In this document: positions 1-11,795 of the stretch, one piece after another
Numbering within the stretch: position 1 is the stretch's first letter
Layout: every line of letters starts with the position of its first letter
From: Aralia elata
Taxonomy: Eukaryota; Streptophyta; Magnoliopsida; Apiales; Araliaceae
DNA: 64,000 bases
Assembly: GCA_034770075.1 (NCBI GenBank)
Contig: JAVJAP010000034.1
Location: 620,001 to 684,000 of the forward strand
Direction of reading: 5' to 3'
Notes under the pieces: generated by a model
Seen by the model: the letters and a program-made list of their open reading frames with translations, nothing else
The model's database searches: none
What the model was told of the DNA's origin: nothing
Made by a program: the position numbers and the translations under genes

Positions 1-1357
1 TCCAATTAGGAATTTGTGAGAGAGTACTTCTATTAATTAATTCTCAATCCCTATTAGGAAATAAATAATAGTTCTATTAATTAATTCTCAATCCCTATTA
101 CAAATTAAATAATAGTAATAGTAATAATAATAATAAGACTCCTCTTATTAATTTATATTTAACATTTCTAAAATATTAAATAATAAATATTAAGCTATTT
201 AATTTATGCTATCTTCATAGATTAAATTAAATACACTTAACTTATTATTACAACTATGCCATTTACTTCTTAAATAAATATTTTCCTTTTGCGGTGTGAC
301 CCTCTAGGTTCTCCATATTAAACCGGTTGTGAATAAATCAATTAGAACAATTCTAATCTTATTTAAATAAATAAATTAAACTATTTAATTCATTTAAATA
401 AATAATATTTATTCTACAATAAGGGTAAGCCCCCTTAGCGATCAAAGACTTTCCAGATAATATAGATTTCAACATAAATCAAAAAGAACCTTTGAGTAAA
501 TAGTTACCGTTCAATTCAATCCTTCTACCATACAATGTCCCAATTAAATATAAGATATGGATTTACTATCAAGTCTTATTTTATTTAATTATATGCATTT
601 CGATTCCCAAATGCACAACTCTAAATAATGCAAATTAGAAACTCCTTTCTAATTTCATTCTGCCTTGGCCAAGGACTACTGAGTTGTCATTTATCGAATC
701 ACATAGGACATTCACATATTTTACTAGACGTGGTAGATTCTTTGTTGATCATTCACCTATCTCCATGTACAACTTATTATACCCAATCATACCCTTTGAT
801 ATACCCCAAAGGTCTTAAGGGACATGTCAAAGTATAATTCATCATACACAAGATACTAGATACTATGATGATCTCAAGTCCAAGGATCACTTGTACTACT
901 AACACTAGAGGAATTTCTATTGACAGGCGAGTAAAACTCCATTAGGTATTCCTTAGCGAGTCACGTTCAGTGAACTTATTCTCTAATAAGCACCTACATA
1001 CTTGCTTTAGTGTCTCCACACAAATGATTATGAGATCAATCATCCTCTTCCTAAGAGCAAGCAACGTATGTACTAATCTATTCGGATTCACTAATCCCCA
1101 ATTTAGTAATCCAACGATTAGGAACAATTTTAGTTTGTGAGCTATCTTTAATTTACATCTCATTAGCATGATCACCATCATGATTCTAAAAGCATTGCTC
1201 AAAACTATGGGTTTATCACATTTAATATAATAGCACCATGTAGATAATATAAAATGCCTTTTGAGAAAATCAATTCCTTTATTAATAAATGAATAAGATT
1301 ACAAAGTATATGCTACATCATATTAAATATGATTGGCTTGTGTGCATACTACTTTCA
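1..1357 (-). repeat. 3' LTR of element A, partial
   Basis: Ends at 1357 in ...TACTTTCA, the complement of the family LTR start TGAAAGTA. It aligns throughout with 6953-8819, 9995-11781, 15461-17328 and 22915-24781. The window begins inside the LTR, so about 500 bases of its U5 side are missing. Confidence 0.93.
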
Positions 1358-1371
1358 ATCTCCCACTTGCA
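1358..1371 (-). other. Polypurine tract of element A
   Basis: On the minus strand a GTGGGAGA-type purine run lies directly before the LTR start TGAAAGTA and just after the pol stop codon. This is the standard plus-strand primer position of LTR retrotransposons. The same tract is at 22901-22914 in D and is degraded in C. Confidence 0.8.
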
Positions 1372-4300
1372 CTAAAGCCAATCGCCATGGTATCTAATAC
1401 CCATCTTCTCTAAGTGACGATCAAACTGCTGTTGAGTTAAAGCTTTAGTAAGTGGATCTGCAATGTTGTCTTGAGAGTCCACACGCTTTAGGGTGACATC
1501 TCCCCTGTCAATGATCTCTCTAATCAAATGAAACCGCCGCAACACGTGTTTGGATTTCTGATGAGACCTGGGTTCCTTAGCCTGTGCAACAGCTCCATTG
1601 TTGTCACAGAATAAAGGTACTATTCCTCTACTGCTAGGAACCACTCCAAGTTCAGTTATGAACTTTTCATCCAAACAGCTTCCTTTGCAGCTTCACTTGC
1701 AGCTATGTACTCTGCCTCTGTCACTGAATCAGCAACTGTTTACTGCTTGGAACTTTTCCAACTCACTGCGCCACCGTTTAAGGTAAACACGTACTCTGAA
1801 ACGGATTTACTGTCATCTTGGTCCGTTTGAAAACTTGAGTCTGTATAGCCCTCTAGTTTCAATTCAGACCCACCGTAGACAAGAAATACATCCTTAGTTC
1901 TTCTCAAGTACTTCAGGATATTTTTCACTGCCTTCCAGTGCTTTTCTCCTGGATTCGACTAATATCTGCTTGTTACACTAAGTGCATGAGCGACATCTGG
2001 TCTAGTACATATCATACCATACATGATAGATCCTATTGCGGAAGCATAAGGAATCTTACTCATCCGGTCTCTCTCCTCAGGTGTCTTTGGGGCCTGTTTC
2101 TTGCAGAGATGTATTCCATGGCTCATCGGCATGAGACCTCTTTTGGAATCTTTCATGCTAAACTTCTTTAGCATCGAATCAATGTACTTTCCTTGGGTCA
2201 AGCCTAGCATCCTTTTAGATCTATCTCTATAGATCTTTATCCCTAAAATATAAGATGCCTCACCCAAGTCCTTCATGGAGAAGTGTTTAGATAACCAAAT
2301 TTTGATCGACTGTAGCATAGGAACATCATTCCCTATCAGTAATATGTCATCAACATATAATACAAGGAATGAAACAGCGCTCCCACGAACCTTCTTGTAC
2401 ACACAAGGTTAATCCTCATTTTTGATAAAATCAAATCTTTTGATTATCTCATCAAAACGGATGTTCCATCTTCGAGAAGCTTGCTTCAACCCATAAATGG
2501 ATCGTTGTAGCTTACAGACTTGGTTTGTTCCAACCGTTGAAACAAAACCCTCTGGCTGTATCATATATACATTCTCCTCAAGCTCTCCATTGAGGAAGGC
2601 CGTTTTTCACGTCCATTTGCCAGATCTTGTAGTCATAATAAGCTGCAATCGCAAGAAAAATCCGAATGGACTTGAGCATAGCTACTGGTGAGAAGTTTTC
2701 ATCATAGTCAACTCCTTGCCTTTGTTTGAAACCTTTTGCAACTAGTCGAGCCTTATAGGTCTCTACCTTGCCATCCACTCCAGTCTTTCTCTTAAAGACC
2801 CATTTACACCCAATAGGCTTAATGCCCTCAGGTGGTGAAACCAAAGTCCATATTTGGTTTTCATACATGGAGTCCATCTCGGATTTCATGGCTTCTAGCC
2901 ATTTCTCTGAGTCTTCACTACTCATAGCCTCTTCATAAGTCAATGGATCATCATCTTCTATGATGTGTACTTCATCATCATCTTCTATGATGAATCCATA
3001 CCTCTCAGGTATCTTCGGTACTCTTCCAAATTTACGAATAGGTAGTGGTACAGTAGGTTCTTCTACTTGGTCAGGTACCTGACTTTGATCCGTAGTATTT
3101 TGTGGTTCTTGAACTTCTTCAAGATATATCTTACTCCCACTGACCCCTGCAAGGATAAACTCCTTTTCCAAGAAGGCAGCGTGTTTCGCAACAAACACCT
3201 TTTGATCAGTAGGATGATAGAAATAATACCCTGATGTTTCTTTAGGGTATCCCACAAATCTACACTTGTCGGATCTAGTCTTCAACTTATCTTGCTCAAA
3301 CCTTTTGACATAAGCTAGTCAACCCCAAGTCTTAACATGCTTAAGATTTGGTTTCCTCCCTGTCCATATCTCATATGGGGTCTTTGGGACGGATTTGGTA
3401 GGTACCTTGTTAAGTAGGTATGCAGCCGTAACTAGGGCATAACCCCAGAAGGATACTGGGAGGTCGGTAAAACTCATCATGGAACGAACCATGTCCAACA
3501 ATGTTCGATTTCTCCTCTCATATACACTATTCAACTGTGGCGTCCCTGGTGGAGTCCATTGTGAGGTTATACCATTTTCTTTGAGACAATTGAGAAACTC
3601 ATTGGTTAAGTATTCCCCTCCTCGATCCAATCGAAGAATCTTAATACTCTTACCAGTTTGCTTCTATACTTCACTTCTGAATTCTTTGAACTTTTCAAAC
3701 GATTCAGATTTGTATTTCATTAAATACACATATCCAAATCTAGAATGCTCATCAGTAAAAGTAATAAAATAATAATACCCTCCTCGTGCATTCGTTGTCA
3801 TAGGTCCACATACGTCTGTGTGTACCAATGCTAACAACTCTGTAACTCTTTCTCCTTTTCCAGTAAAAGGAGATTTAGTCATTTTACCCATGAGACAAGA
3901 TTCACAAGTTGGATATGATTCGTAATCAGATAGCTCTAAAAGCCCATCTTTATGCAACTTGGATAATCTTGTTTCATTGATATGACCAAGTCTACAGTGG
4001 CACATAAAGGTATAAATAACATCATCTCCTTTTCTTTTCTTAGTTTGTTCTATTTGAAGTATATTTTCATGCAAGTCAAGTATGTATAGTCCATTCAGTA
4101 AGTTCCCAACACCATATAAAACATTTTTATTATAAATAGAACAACTGTTGTTCTTTATTATAATATCAAAACCATCCATATCCAATACAGAAATTGAAAT
4201 AATGTTTCTAATGAGTGTCGGAACATAATAACAATTATTTAAACTAATGAACTTGCCCGAAGGCAGTGCTAAACGATAAGTCCCTACAGCTAATGCAGCA

Positions 4301-5304
4301 ACCTTTGCTCCATTTCCCACTCGTAGGATGACTTCATCCTTGTCCAGCTTTCTACTTCTGCTTAGTCCCCGCATATTATTACATATGTGAGAACTACAGC
4401 CGGTATCCAATACCCAAGTAGAATTTTGACTTTCAGAAAAATTAATTTCAATCATGAACAAACCTAGATCGGAAGTCGAAGCTTCTCCAAGCCTCTTTTG
4501 GTCCGCAAGATACTCCTTGCAGTTCCTCTTCCAGTGTCCCGGCTTATTGCAATGGTAGCAAATTCCTTTGCTATCTGGATCAAGTTTCTTTTTATCCTTC
4601 ATCTTCGCCTTGCCCTTAGCCTTCTTATTTTTCTTCTTTTCAAAAGATACCTTGGGCCTCTTCCTTTTCTTGGAAGAATCATCCACTAGTAAGACTTGGT
4701 TCTTGTTGGATGAGAAGTGACCTTCAGCAGTTTTCAACATGTTAAGTAACTCAGGCAAGCTGACGTCCAACTTATTCATGTGAAAATTCACAACAAATTG
4801 TGAGAAGGTGTCCGGGAGTGACTGCAAGATCAAATCTTGGCTTAACTCCCCATCTATCACGAACCCAAGCTGTCCAAGCTGTTCAATCAGATTGATCATC
4901 TTAAGGACATGAGTCTCAACAGCAGTGCCCTCCGTCATATGAGATCGGAAGAGCTCCTTAGATATCTGATATCTAGCAGTCCTACTTTGCTCACCATACA
5001 ACTCTTTGAGATGCAGCAATATAGTAGGAGCATCCATAGTTTCATGCTGACGCTGAAGCTCGTTACTCATGGATGCGAGCATGATGCATTGAGCCAAGAT
5101 TGCATCATCTTGCCACTTTCTGAAAGTAGCAATCTCTTCCTCAAAGGCTGTTTCTGCAACACTTGCAGGGACAGACGAATTTAGGACATAAGAAATCTTT
5201 TCAGCAGTGAGAACAATTCTCAGATTTCTTAACCAGTCCGTGTAATTCGGTCCGGTCAGTTTGTTAGCATCAAGTATGCTACGCAGTGATAGTGAGTTTG
5301 ACAT
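1372..5304 (-). pseudogene. Copia gag-pol polyprotein of element A, broken
   Basis: Reads gag, protease, integrase, RT, RNase H, the Copia order. The start MSNSLSLRS at 5304 is shared by A, C and D; an in-frame upstream Met is at 5319. Gag carries a CCHC zinc knuckle (CYHCNKPGHWKRNC, 4560-4519). Protease has LDTGCSSH. Integrase has the HCRLGH...CESC zinc-binding module and HTDVCGPM with the first catalytic Asp. RT keeps YVDDILLIGND near 2350. RNase H ends in GIRYHGDWL. Breaks seen: TAG replacing Glu after EFRSEV (near 3663), TGA after VKTWG (near 3317), an extra A in the RT run near 2605, TAA near 2411, TAG after SVTSRY (near 1958), TAA near 1739 and a 1-nt loss near 1670. Domain identity is secure; the lineage (Angela/Tork) is inferred from gag style and LTR length. 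Confidence 0.93.
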
Positions 5305-5503
5305 TTTTAAATTCTGCATGTGAAATAAACAACATTTTGGCATACATTCAATTTATTAATTACCAAAATAAATTAGGTCTTTATTTTAAATTGGTATCTC
5401 CTACTATTTTCATCAAACTATATTACCCTCATTATATAGTTCGGCAATTCTAATTAAAGATTTGCTAGTGAGATTAAGGATCCCATTTCAAATGTATATA
5501 GCC

Positions 5504-5791
5504 TTGTGGTGACACAACGAACGATATATAAATAAATAGGTAGACAACTATTGTCAATTACATCACTATGTAACTCCTTTTATTTTGCCTCTTAGATTAT
5601 TTTGATCAAGTGGTGACACATCCGAATCAAAATTATCCAAGTTAAGTCCAACCAAGCACTTCCATATATTCGAAAGAAAAACATTGTCCTTGTGATGACA
5701 CAACAAAACAGCATCGTTCAGTCTATTTATAAGCATCAAATGTGATAAAGCAACATCTTAAATATTTAATACTTGCCTTGTGGTGACACAA
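5504..5791 (-). repeat. Four dispersed TTGTGGTGACACAA motifs in leader A
   Basis: Copies at 5504-5517, 5609-5620 (partial), 5690-5703 (TTGTGATGACACAA) and 5778-5791. C and D have a 13-bp palindrome TTGTGTGACACAA (or its complement) at the same four places. In A every copy carries the same kind of one-base expansion in the centre. Confidence 0.85.
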
Positions 5792-6745
5792 CAAACTCAT
5801 ATTAAACATTTAATACTCTATTACTTTACCATGCTAGAAGGCGACGTTCGATATTCCAAATATCTTTGAACGCTTAGGACTTAATATAATTGCTTTGAGG
5901 GGTTTATTATTATTAGTCTCATCTTGTTTAGCGTGCATGCACATATATATATAAAATAGGCGTCATATTATTTTACATGCGAAACATGTTTGATAATATA
6001 TAATATATATATAGTAAGCATGCACATATAGAATACTATATTCTACCCGGATTGATTATGAACTTTTGTTCTAGTTTGGTTCACTAGAGCCACCAAGTGA
6101 ACCAAAAGGTCAAACCTAGGGTGCAAGAATAAAATTTAAATATAACTATTACATTTAAACCCGGGCTCCAATACAAACGGGTCTTCAAGCGCTCCTTGCT
6201 CCTTTATCTCCAATTCTTCAAAAAATTAATTCTAACTATTCCTATTACATACACTATTTACTATAAATAGAAACCTTGATCAGCAGTCAAGGGGAAGTAC
6301 ATAGGAGGGAGATAGAATTTACATTAAGAAAAATTAGAGAAGACGAGGTACGCATACCCCATTTATAAAAAAAAACCCATACATTCAAGCATCCACTAAA
6401 ATAAATCCAATCACATATTGGTCAATAGTCCATAATCAATCCCTATTTATTATCATACATATCTCTGTATGTATCAATAAATAACATTCATCTCATGAAT
6501 AATAAATCCATTCCATATATGCATTGATATCAATTAATGGGCAAAAGTTTTGCTAATATTTAGTTTTTCAAATAAAATAAACTCTTTTATTTTAATCAAA
6601 AACCAAATCCAAATTAAACTCCTTTAATTTTAGCAATCTGAAATCCTATTTCAGATAAAATAAACATCTTTATTTTAAACTTATATCAATTAAATAAACC
6701 ATTTATTTCAATTGAAGGAAAAAAAAATTTGGATTCTGCTAGCCA

Positions 6746-6836
6746 GCGCAGCTGCGCCCAGAATGAACTGGACAACGGCGCAGCTGCGCTGCTCCCTAGA
6801 AAAAAAAACGATTCTGAGTTTCGGCGCAGCTGCGCC
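6746..6836 (-). repeat. Three GCGCAGCTGCGC palindromes in leader A
   Basis: Perfect 12-bp palindromes at 6746-6757, 6778-6789 and 6824-6835, inside sequence that is otherwise AT-rich. The first two are separated by a CCAGAATGAACTGGA-type inverted repeat. C and D have GCGCGGCCGCGC-type boxes at the same leader position. Confidence 0.9.
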
Positions 6837-6938
6837 ATGTCACTGATTCAAAATTTTTTTATTCTGCCCAAAAATTTCGATCCAATCGCATATCAAGCAT
6901 ACATGGAATTATCAAAATCTATAATTAGCACAAGATTA

Positions 6939-6951
6939 GGCTCTGATACCA
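6939..6951 (-). other. Primer-binding site of element A
   Basis: GGCTCTGATACCA on the plus strand is TGGTATCAGAGCC on the element strand, complementary to the 3' end of plant initiator tRNA-Met. It lies one base from the 5' LTR end at 6953. Confidence 0.93.
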
Positions 6952-6952
6952 C

Positions 6953-8819
6953 TGTTAGGTTTGTATATAGCGCGAACATGCAATCAAATTACATAAATAG
7001 TGCGGAAGCGCGATAAAATCAGATTTTAAAATTTTATACAAACCATCACCAAGATCAATCCTTGTGCTCAATTAACGATATAAACAAAAGAGAAAGAGAA
7101 TAAGAATTATACCCTCGTAGAACAAAGCTTCCTCGGGTACAACTTCAACTCCTAGTCCTTCGTGTTCTCCTCGAATGCTACAGTGTGATTCCTTCCTTTG
7201 ATCAACGTTAGCCACCCAAGTGTTTGGCCTCTAGAGGTGATCCACCAAGGAATAACAAGTATTCAAGAAGTCGGGTATTTAGCAAAACCCTAGTTTCTAT
7301 CTCTATAAAAATTGTAAGTACTCTCCACAATCTAATGCAAGAATGTGTAACCCTAATCTATGATAAGACTCCTCTTATTTATAGATGTAGGAATAACCCT
7401 TCCCTAAACTATTTAGGATTAGGGTTTCAATTATAATTAAACTCCTTTAATTAATTATGCTCCTAATCCAATTATGAATTTGTGAGAGAGTACTTCTATT
7501 AATTAATTCGCAATCCCTATTAGGAAATAAATAATAGTTCTATTAATTAATTCCCAATCCCTATTAGGAATTAAATAATAGTAATAGTAATAATAATAAT
7601 AAGACTCCTCTTATTAATTTATATTTAATATTTCTAAAATATTAAATAATAAATATTAAGCTATTTAATTTATTCTATCTCCATAGATTAAATTAAATAC
7701 ACTTAACTTATTATTACAACTATGCCATTTACTTCTTAAATAAATATTTTCCTTTTGCGGTGTGACCCTCTAGGTTCTCCATATTAAACCGGTTGTGAAT
7801 AAATCAATTAGAACAATTCTAATCTTATTTAAATAAAAAAATTAAACTATTTAATTCATTTAAATAAATAATATTTATTCTACAATAAGGGTAAGCCCCC
7901 TTAGCGATCAACGACTTTCCAGATAATATAGATTTCAACATCAATCACAAAAGAACCTTTGAGTAAATAGTTACCGTACAATTCAATCCTTCTACCATAC
8001 AATGTCCCAATTAAATATAAGACATGGATTTACTATCAAGTCTTATTTTATTTAATTATATGCATTTCGATTCCCAAATGCACAACTCTAAATAATGCAA
8101 ATTAGAAACTCCTTTCTAATTTCATTCTGCCTTGGCCAAGGACTACTGAGTTGTCATTTATCGAATCACATAGGACATTCACATCTTTTACTAGACGTGG
8201 TAGATTCTTTGTTGATCATTCACCTATCTCCATGTACAACTTATTATACCCAATCATACCCTTTGATATACCCCAAAGGTCTTAAGGGACATGTCAAAGT
8301 ATAACTCATCATACACAAGATACTATGATGACCTCAAGTCCAAGGATCACTTGTACTACTATCACTAGAGGAATTCCTATTGACAGGGGAGTAAAACTCC
8401 ATTAGGTATTCCTTAGTGAGCCACGTTCAGTGAACTTATTCTCTAATAAGCACCTACATACTTGCTTTAGTGTCTCCACACAAATGATTATGAGATCAAT
8501 CATCCTCTTCCTAAGAGCAAGTAACGTATGTACTAATCTATCCGGATTCACTAATCCCCAATTTAGTAATCCAACGATTAGGAACAATTTTAGTTTGTGA
8601 GCTATCTTTAATTTAGATCTCATTAGCATGATCACCATCATGATTCTAAAAGCATTGCTCAAAAATATGGGTTTATCACATTTAATATAACAGCACCATG
8701 TAGATAATATAAAATGCCTTTTGAGAAAATCAATTCCTTTATTAATAAATGAATAAGATTACAAAGTATATATGCTACATCATATCAAATATGATTGGCT
8801 TGTGTGCATACTATTTTCA
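6953..8819 (-). repeat. 5' LTR of element A
   Basis: 1867 bp bounded by TGTTAGG...TTTTCA on the plus strand (TG...CA). Its U5 end has the GCGCGAACATGC variant shared with D and M, not the TTACGCAAGCATGC variant of B and C. An 86-codon sense ORF (8402-8662) lies in the U3 half but is not supported as a gene. Confidence 0.93.
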
Positions 8820-9168
8820 AGAGGTAGAGTACATAGCTGCAAGGGAAGCTGCAAAGGAAGCTGTTTGGATGAAGAAGTTCATAACTGAACTTGGAGTGGT
8901 TCCTAGCATTAGAGGAGTTGAACCTTTATTCTATGACAACATCGGAGCTGTTGTGCAGGCTAAGGAACCTAGGTCTCATCAGAAATCCAAACACGTGTTG
9001 CGGTGGTTTCCATAGATTAGAGAGATCATTGAAAGAGGAGATGTCACCCTGGAGTGTGTGGACTGTCAAGACAACATTGCAGATCCATTTACTAAAGCTT
9101 TAACACAACAACAGTTTGATCGTCACTTAGAGAAGATGGGTATTAGATACCATGGCGATTGGCTTTAG
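8820..9168 (+). pseudogene. RNase H C-terminal fragment of element B
   Basis: Translates to the end of a Copia RNase H: VEYIAAREAAKEAVW, then a YDNIGAVVQAKEP segment matching the CDN/TGA region of D, and the terminal GIRYHGDWL with TAG at 9166-9168. The frame is broken by TAG in the HLIREI region (near 9013). The 5' side is cut by element A's LTR at 8819. It is a relic of pol, not a stand-alone gene. Confidence 0.9.
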
Positions 9169-9182
9169 TGCAAGTGGAAGAT

Positions 9183-9994
9183 TGAAAGTAATATGCACAC
9201 AAGCCAATCATATTTGATATGATGTAGCATATACTTTGTAATCTTAGTCATTTATTAATAAAAGAATTGATTTTCTTAAAAGGCATTTTACATTATCTAC
9301 ATAGTGCTGTTATATTAAATGTGATAAACCCATAGTTTTGAGCAATGCTTTTAGAGTCATGATGGTGATCATGCTAATGAGACCTAAATTCTAGATAGCT
9401 CACAACTAAAATCGTTCCTAATCGTTGGATTACTAAAAAGGGGATTAGTGAATCCGGATAGATTAGTACATACGTTGCTTGCTCTTAGGAAGAGGATGAT
9501 TGATCTCATAATCATTTGTGTGGAGACACTAAAGCAAGTATGTAGGTGACACTAAAGCAAGTATGTAGGTGCTTATTAGAGAATAAGTTCACGGAACGTG
9601 CCTTGCTAAGGAATATCTAATGGAGTTTTACTCGCATGTCAATAGAAATTCCTATAGTGATAGTAGTACAAGTGATCGTTTTACTTGAGATCATCATGGT
9701 ATCTTGTGTATGATGAGTTATACTTTGACATGTCTCTTAAGACCTTTAGGGTATATCACAGGGTATGATTGGGTATAATACGTTGTACATGGAGATAGGT
9801 GAATGGTCAACAAAGAATATACCTCATCTACTAAAAGATGTGAATGTCCTATGTGATTCGATAAATGACAAATCAGTAGTCCTTGGCCAAGGCAGAATAA
9901 AATTAGAAAGGAGTTTCTAATTTGCATTATTTAGAGTTGTGCATTTGGGAATCGAAATACATATAATTAAATAAAATAAGACTTGACAGTAAAT
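9183..9994 (+). repeat. 3' LTR of element B, first part
   Basis: Starts TGAAAGTA after a purine-rich tract and runs to CTTGACAGTAAAT, where C is inserted. Bases near 9540-9568 hold a short duplication of the segment ACTAAAGCAAGTATGTAGGT, absent from the other LTR copies. Continues at 28074. Confidence 0.9.
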
Positions 9995-11781
9995 TGTTAG
10001 GTTTGTATATTACGCAAGCATGCAATCAAATTACACAAATAGGGCAGAAGCGTGATAAAACGGATTTTAAAATTTTCATACAAAGCATCACCATGATCTA
10101 TTCTTGTGTTAAATTATCAATTAAACGAAAGAGAAAGAGAATAAGAATTATACTCTCGTAGATCAAAGCTTTTTCGGGTACAAGTTCAACTCCTAGTCCT
10201 TCGTGTTCTTCTCGAATTCCACCGATGAGATTCCTTCCTTTGATCAACGTTAGCCACCCAAGTGTTTGGCCTCTAGAGGTGATCCACCAAGGAAGAATAG
10301 GTATTCAAGAAGTTGGGTATTGGCAAAACCCTAGTTTCTATCTCTATAGAAATTGCAAGTACTCTCCACAATCTAAAGGAAGAGTGTGTAACCCTAATCT
10401 ATGATAAGACTCCTCTTATTTATAGATGTAGGAAAACCCTTTCCTAAACTATTTAGGATTAGGGTTTCTATTATAATTAAACTCCTTTAATTAATTATGC
10501 TCCTAATCTAATTAGGAATTCATGGGAGAGTACTTCTATTAATTAATTCCCAATCCCTATTAGCAATTAAATAATAGTAATAGTAATAATAATAATTAGA
10601 CTCCTCTTATTAATTTATATTTAATATTTCTGAAATATAAAATAATAAATATTAAGCTATTTAATTTATTCTATCTCCATAGACTAAATTAAATACACTT
10701 AACTTATTATTATAATTATGCCATTTACTTTTTAAATAAATATTTTCCTTTTGCGGTGTGACCCTTTAAGTTCTCCATATTAAACCGGTTGTGAATAAAT
10801 TAATTAGAACAATTCTAATCTTATTTAAATAAATAAATTAAACAATTTAATTTATTTAAATAAATAATATTTATTCTACAATAAGGGTAAGCCCCCTTAG
10901 CGATCAACGACTTTCCAGATAATATAGATTTCAACATTAATCACAAAAGAACCTTTAAGTGAATAGTTACCGTACAATTCAATCCTTCTACTATACAATG
11001 TCCCAATTAAATATAAGACATGGATTTACTGTCAAGTCTTATTTTATTTAATTATATGTATTTTGATTCCCAAATGCACAACTCTAAATAATGCAAATTA
11101 GAAACTCCTTTCTAATTTTATTCTGCCTTGGCCAAGGACTACTGAGTTGTCATTTATCGAATCATATAGGACATTTCACATCTTTTCCTAGACGTGGTAG
11201 ATTCTTTGTTGATCATTCACCTATCTCCATGCACAACTTATTATACCCAATCATACCCTTTGATATACCCTAAAGGTCTTAAGGGACATGTCAAAGTATA
11301 ACTCATCATACACAAGATACTACTATCACTAGAGGAATTCCTATTGACAGGCGAGTAAATCTCCATTAGGTATTCCTTAGCGAGCCACATTCAGTGAACT
11401 TATTCTCCAATAAGTACCTACATACTTGCTTTAGTGTCTCCACATAAATGATTATGAGATCAATCATCCTCTTCCTAAGAGCAAGCAACGTATGTACTAA
11501 TCTATCTGGATTCACTAATCCCCTTTTTAGTAATCCAACGATTAGGAACAATTTTAGTTTGTGAGCTATCTTGAATTTAGATCTCATTAGCATGATCACC
11601 ATCATGATTCTAAAATCATTGCTCAAAACTATGGGTTTATCACATTTAATATAACAGCACCATGTAGATAATATAAAATGCCTTTTAAAAAAATCAATTC
11701 TTTTGTTAATAAAGGAATAAGATTACAAAGTATATGCTACATCATATCAAATATGATTGGCTTGTGTGCATACTACTTTCA
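9995..11781 (-). repeat. 3' LTR of element C
   Basis: 1787 bp, TGTTAGG...CTTTCA. U5 variant TTACGCAAGCATGC. It lacks about 30 bp near 11325 (ATGATCTCAAGTCC region) that other copies have, while its 5' LTR lacks a different 223-bp block, so the two LTRs have been altered independently. Confidence 0.92.
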
Positions 11782-11795
11782 AAATCCTATTTGCA

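Larger units (their letters stand above)
5305..6938 (-). other. 5' untranslated leader of element A
   Basis: About 1.6 kb between PBS and gag with no supported ORF. It is AT-rich except for three GC-rich palindromes (6746-6836) and four copies of a TTGTGGTGACACAA-like motif (5504-5791). It is collinear with the leaders of D (17343-18977) and C (24787-26464). Confidence 0.8.
1..8819 (-). mobile_element. Copia element A (3' LTR cut by window edge)
   Basis: Ty1/Copia retrotransposon read right to left: 5' LTR 6953-8819, PBS 6939-6951, leader, gag-pol 5304-1372, polypurine tract, 3' LTR 1357 to beyond position 1. It lies inside element B: the bases after 8819 (AGAGG) continue B's RNase H reading frame, so AGAGG is the expected TSD, with its partner left of the window. 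Its leader motifs differ as a group from those of C and D, marking a separate subfamily. Confidence 0.9.

Noticed and set aside
628..837. 69-codon ORF starting MQIRNSF, repeated at 8095, 9718, 15974 and 23428
   Set aside because: It lies on the antisense strand of the Copia LTR and recurs only because the LTR recurs. No domain, and it is disrupted in other copies (for example 11091 and 27346).
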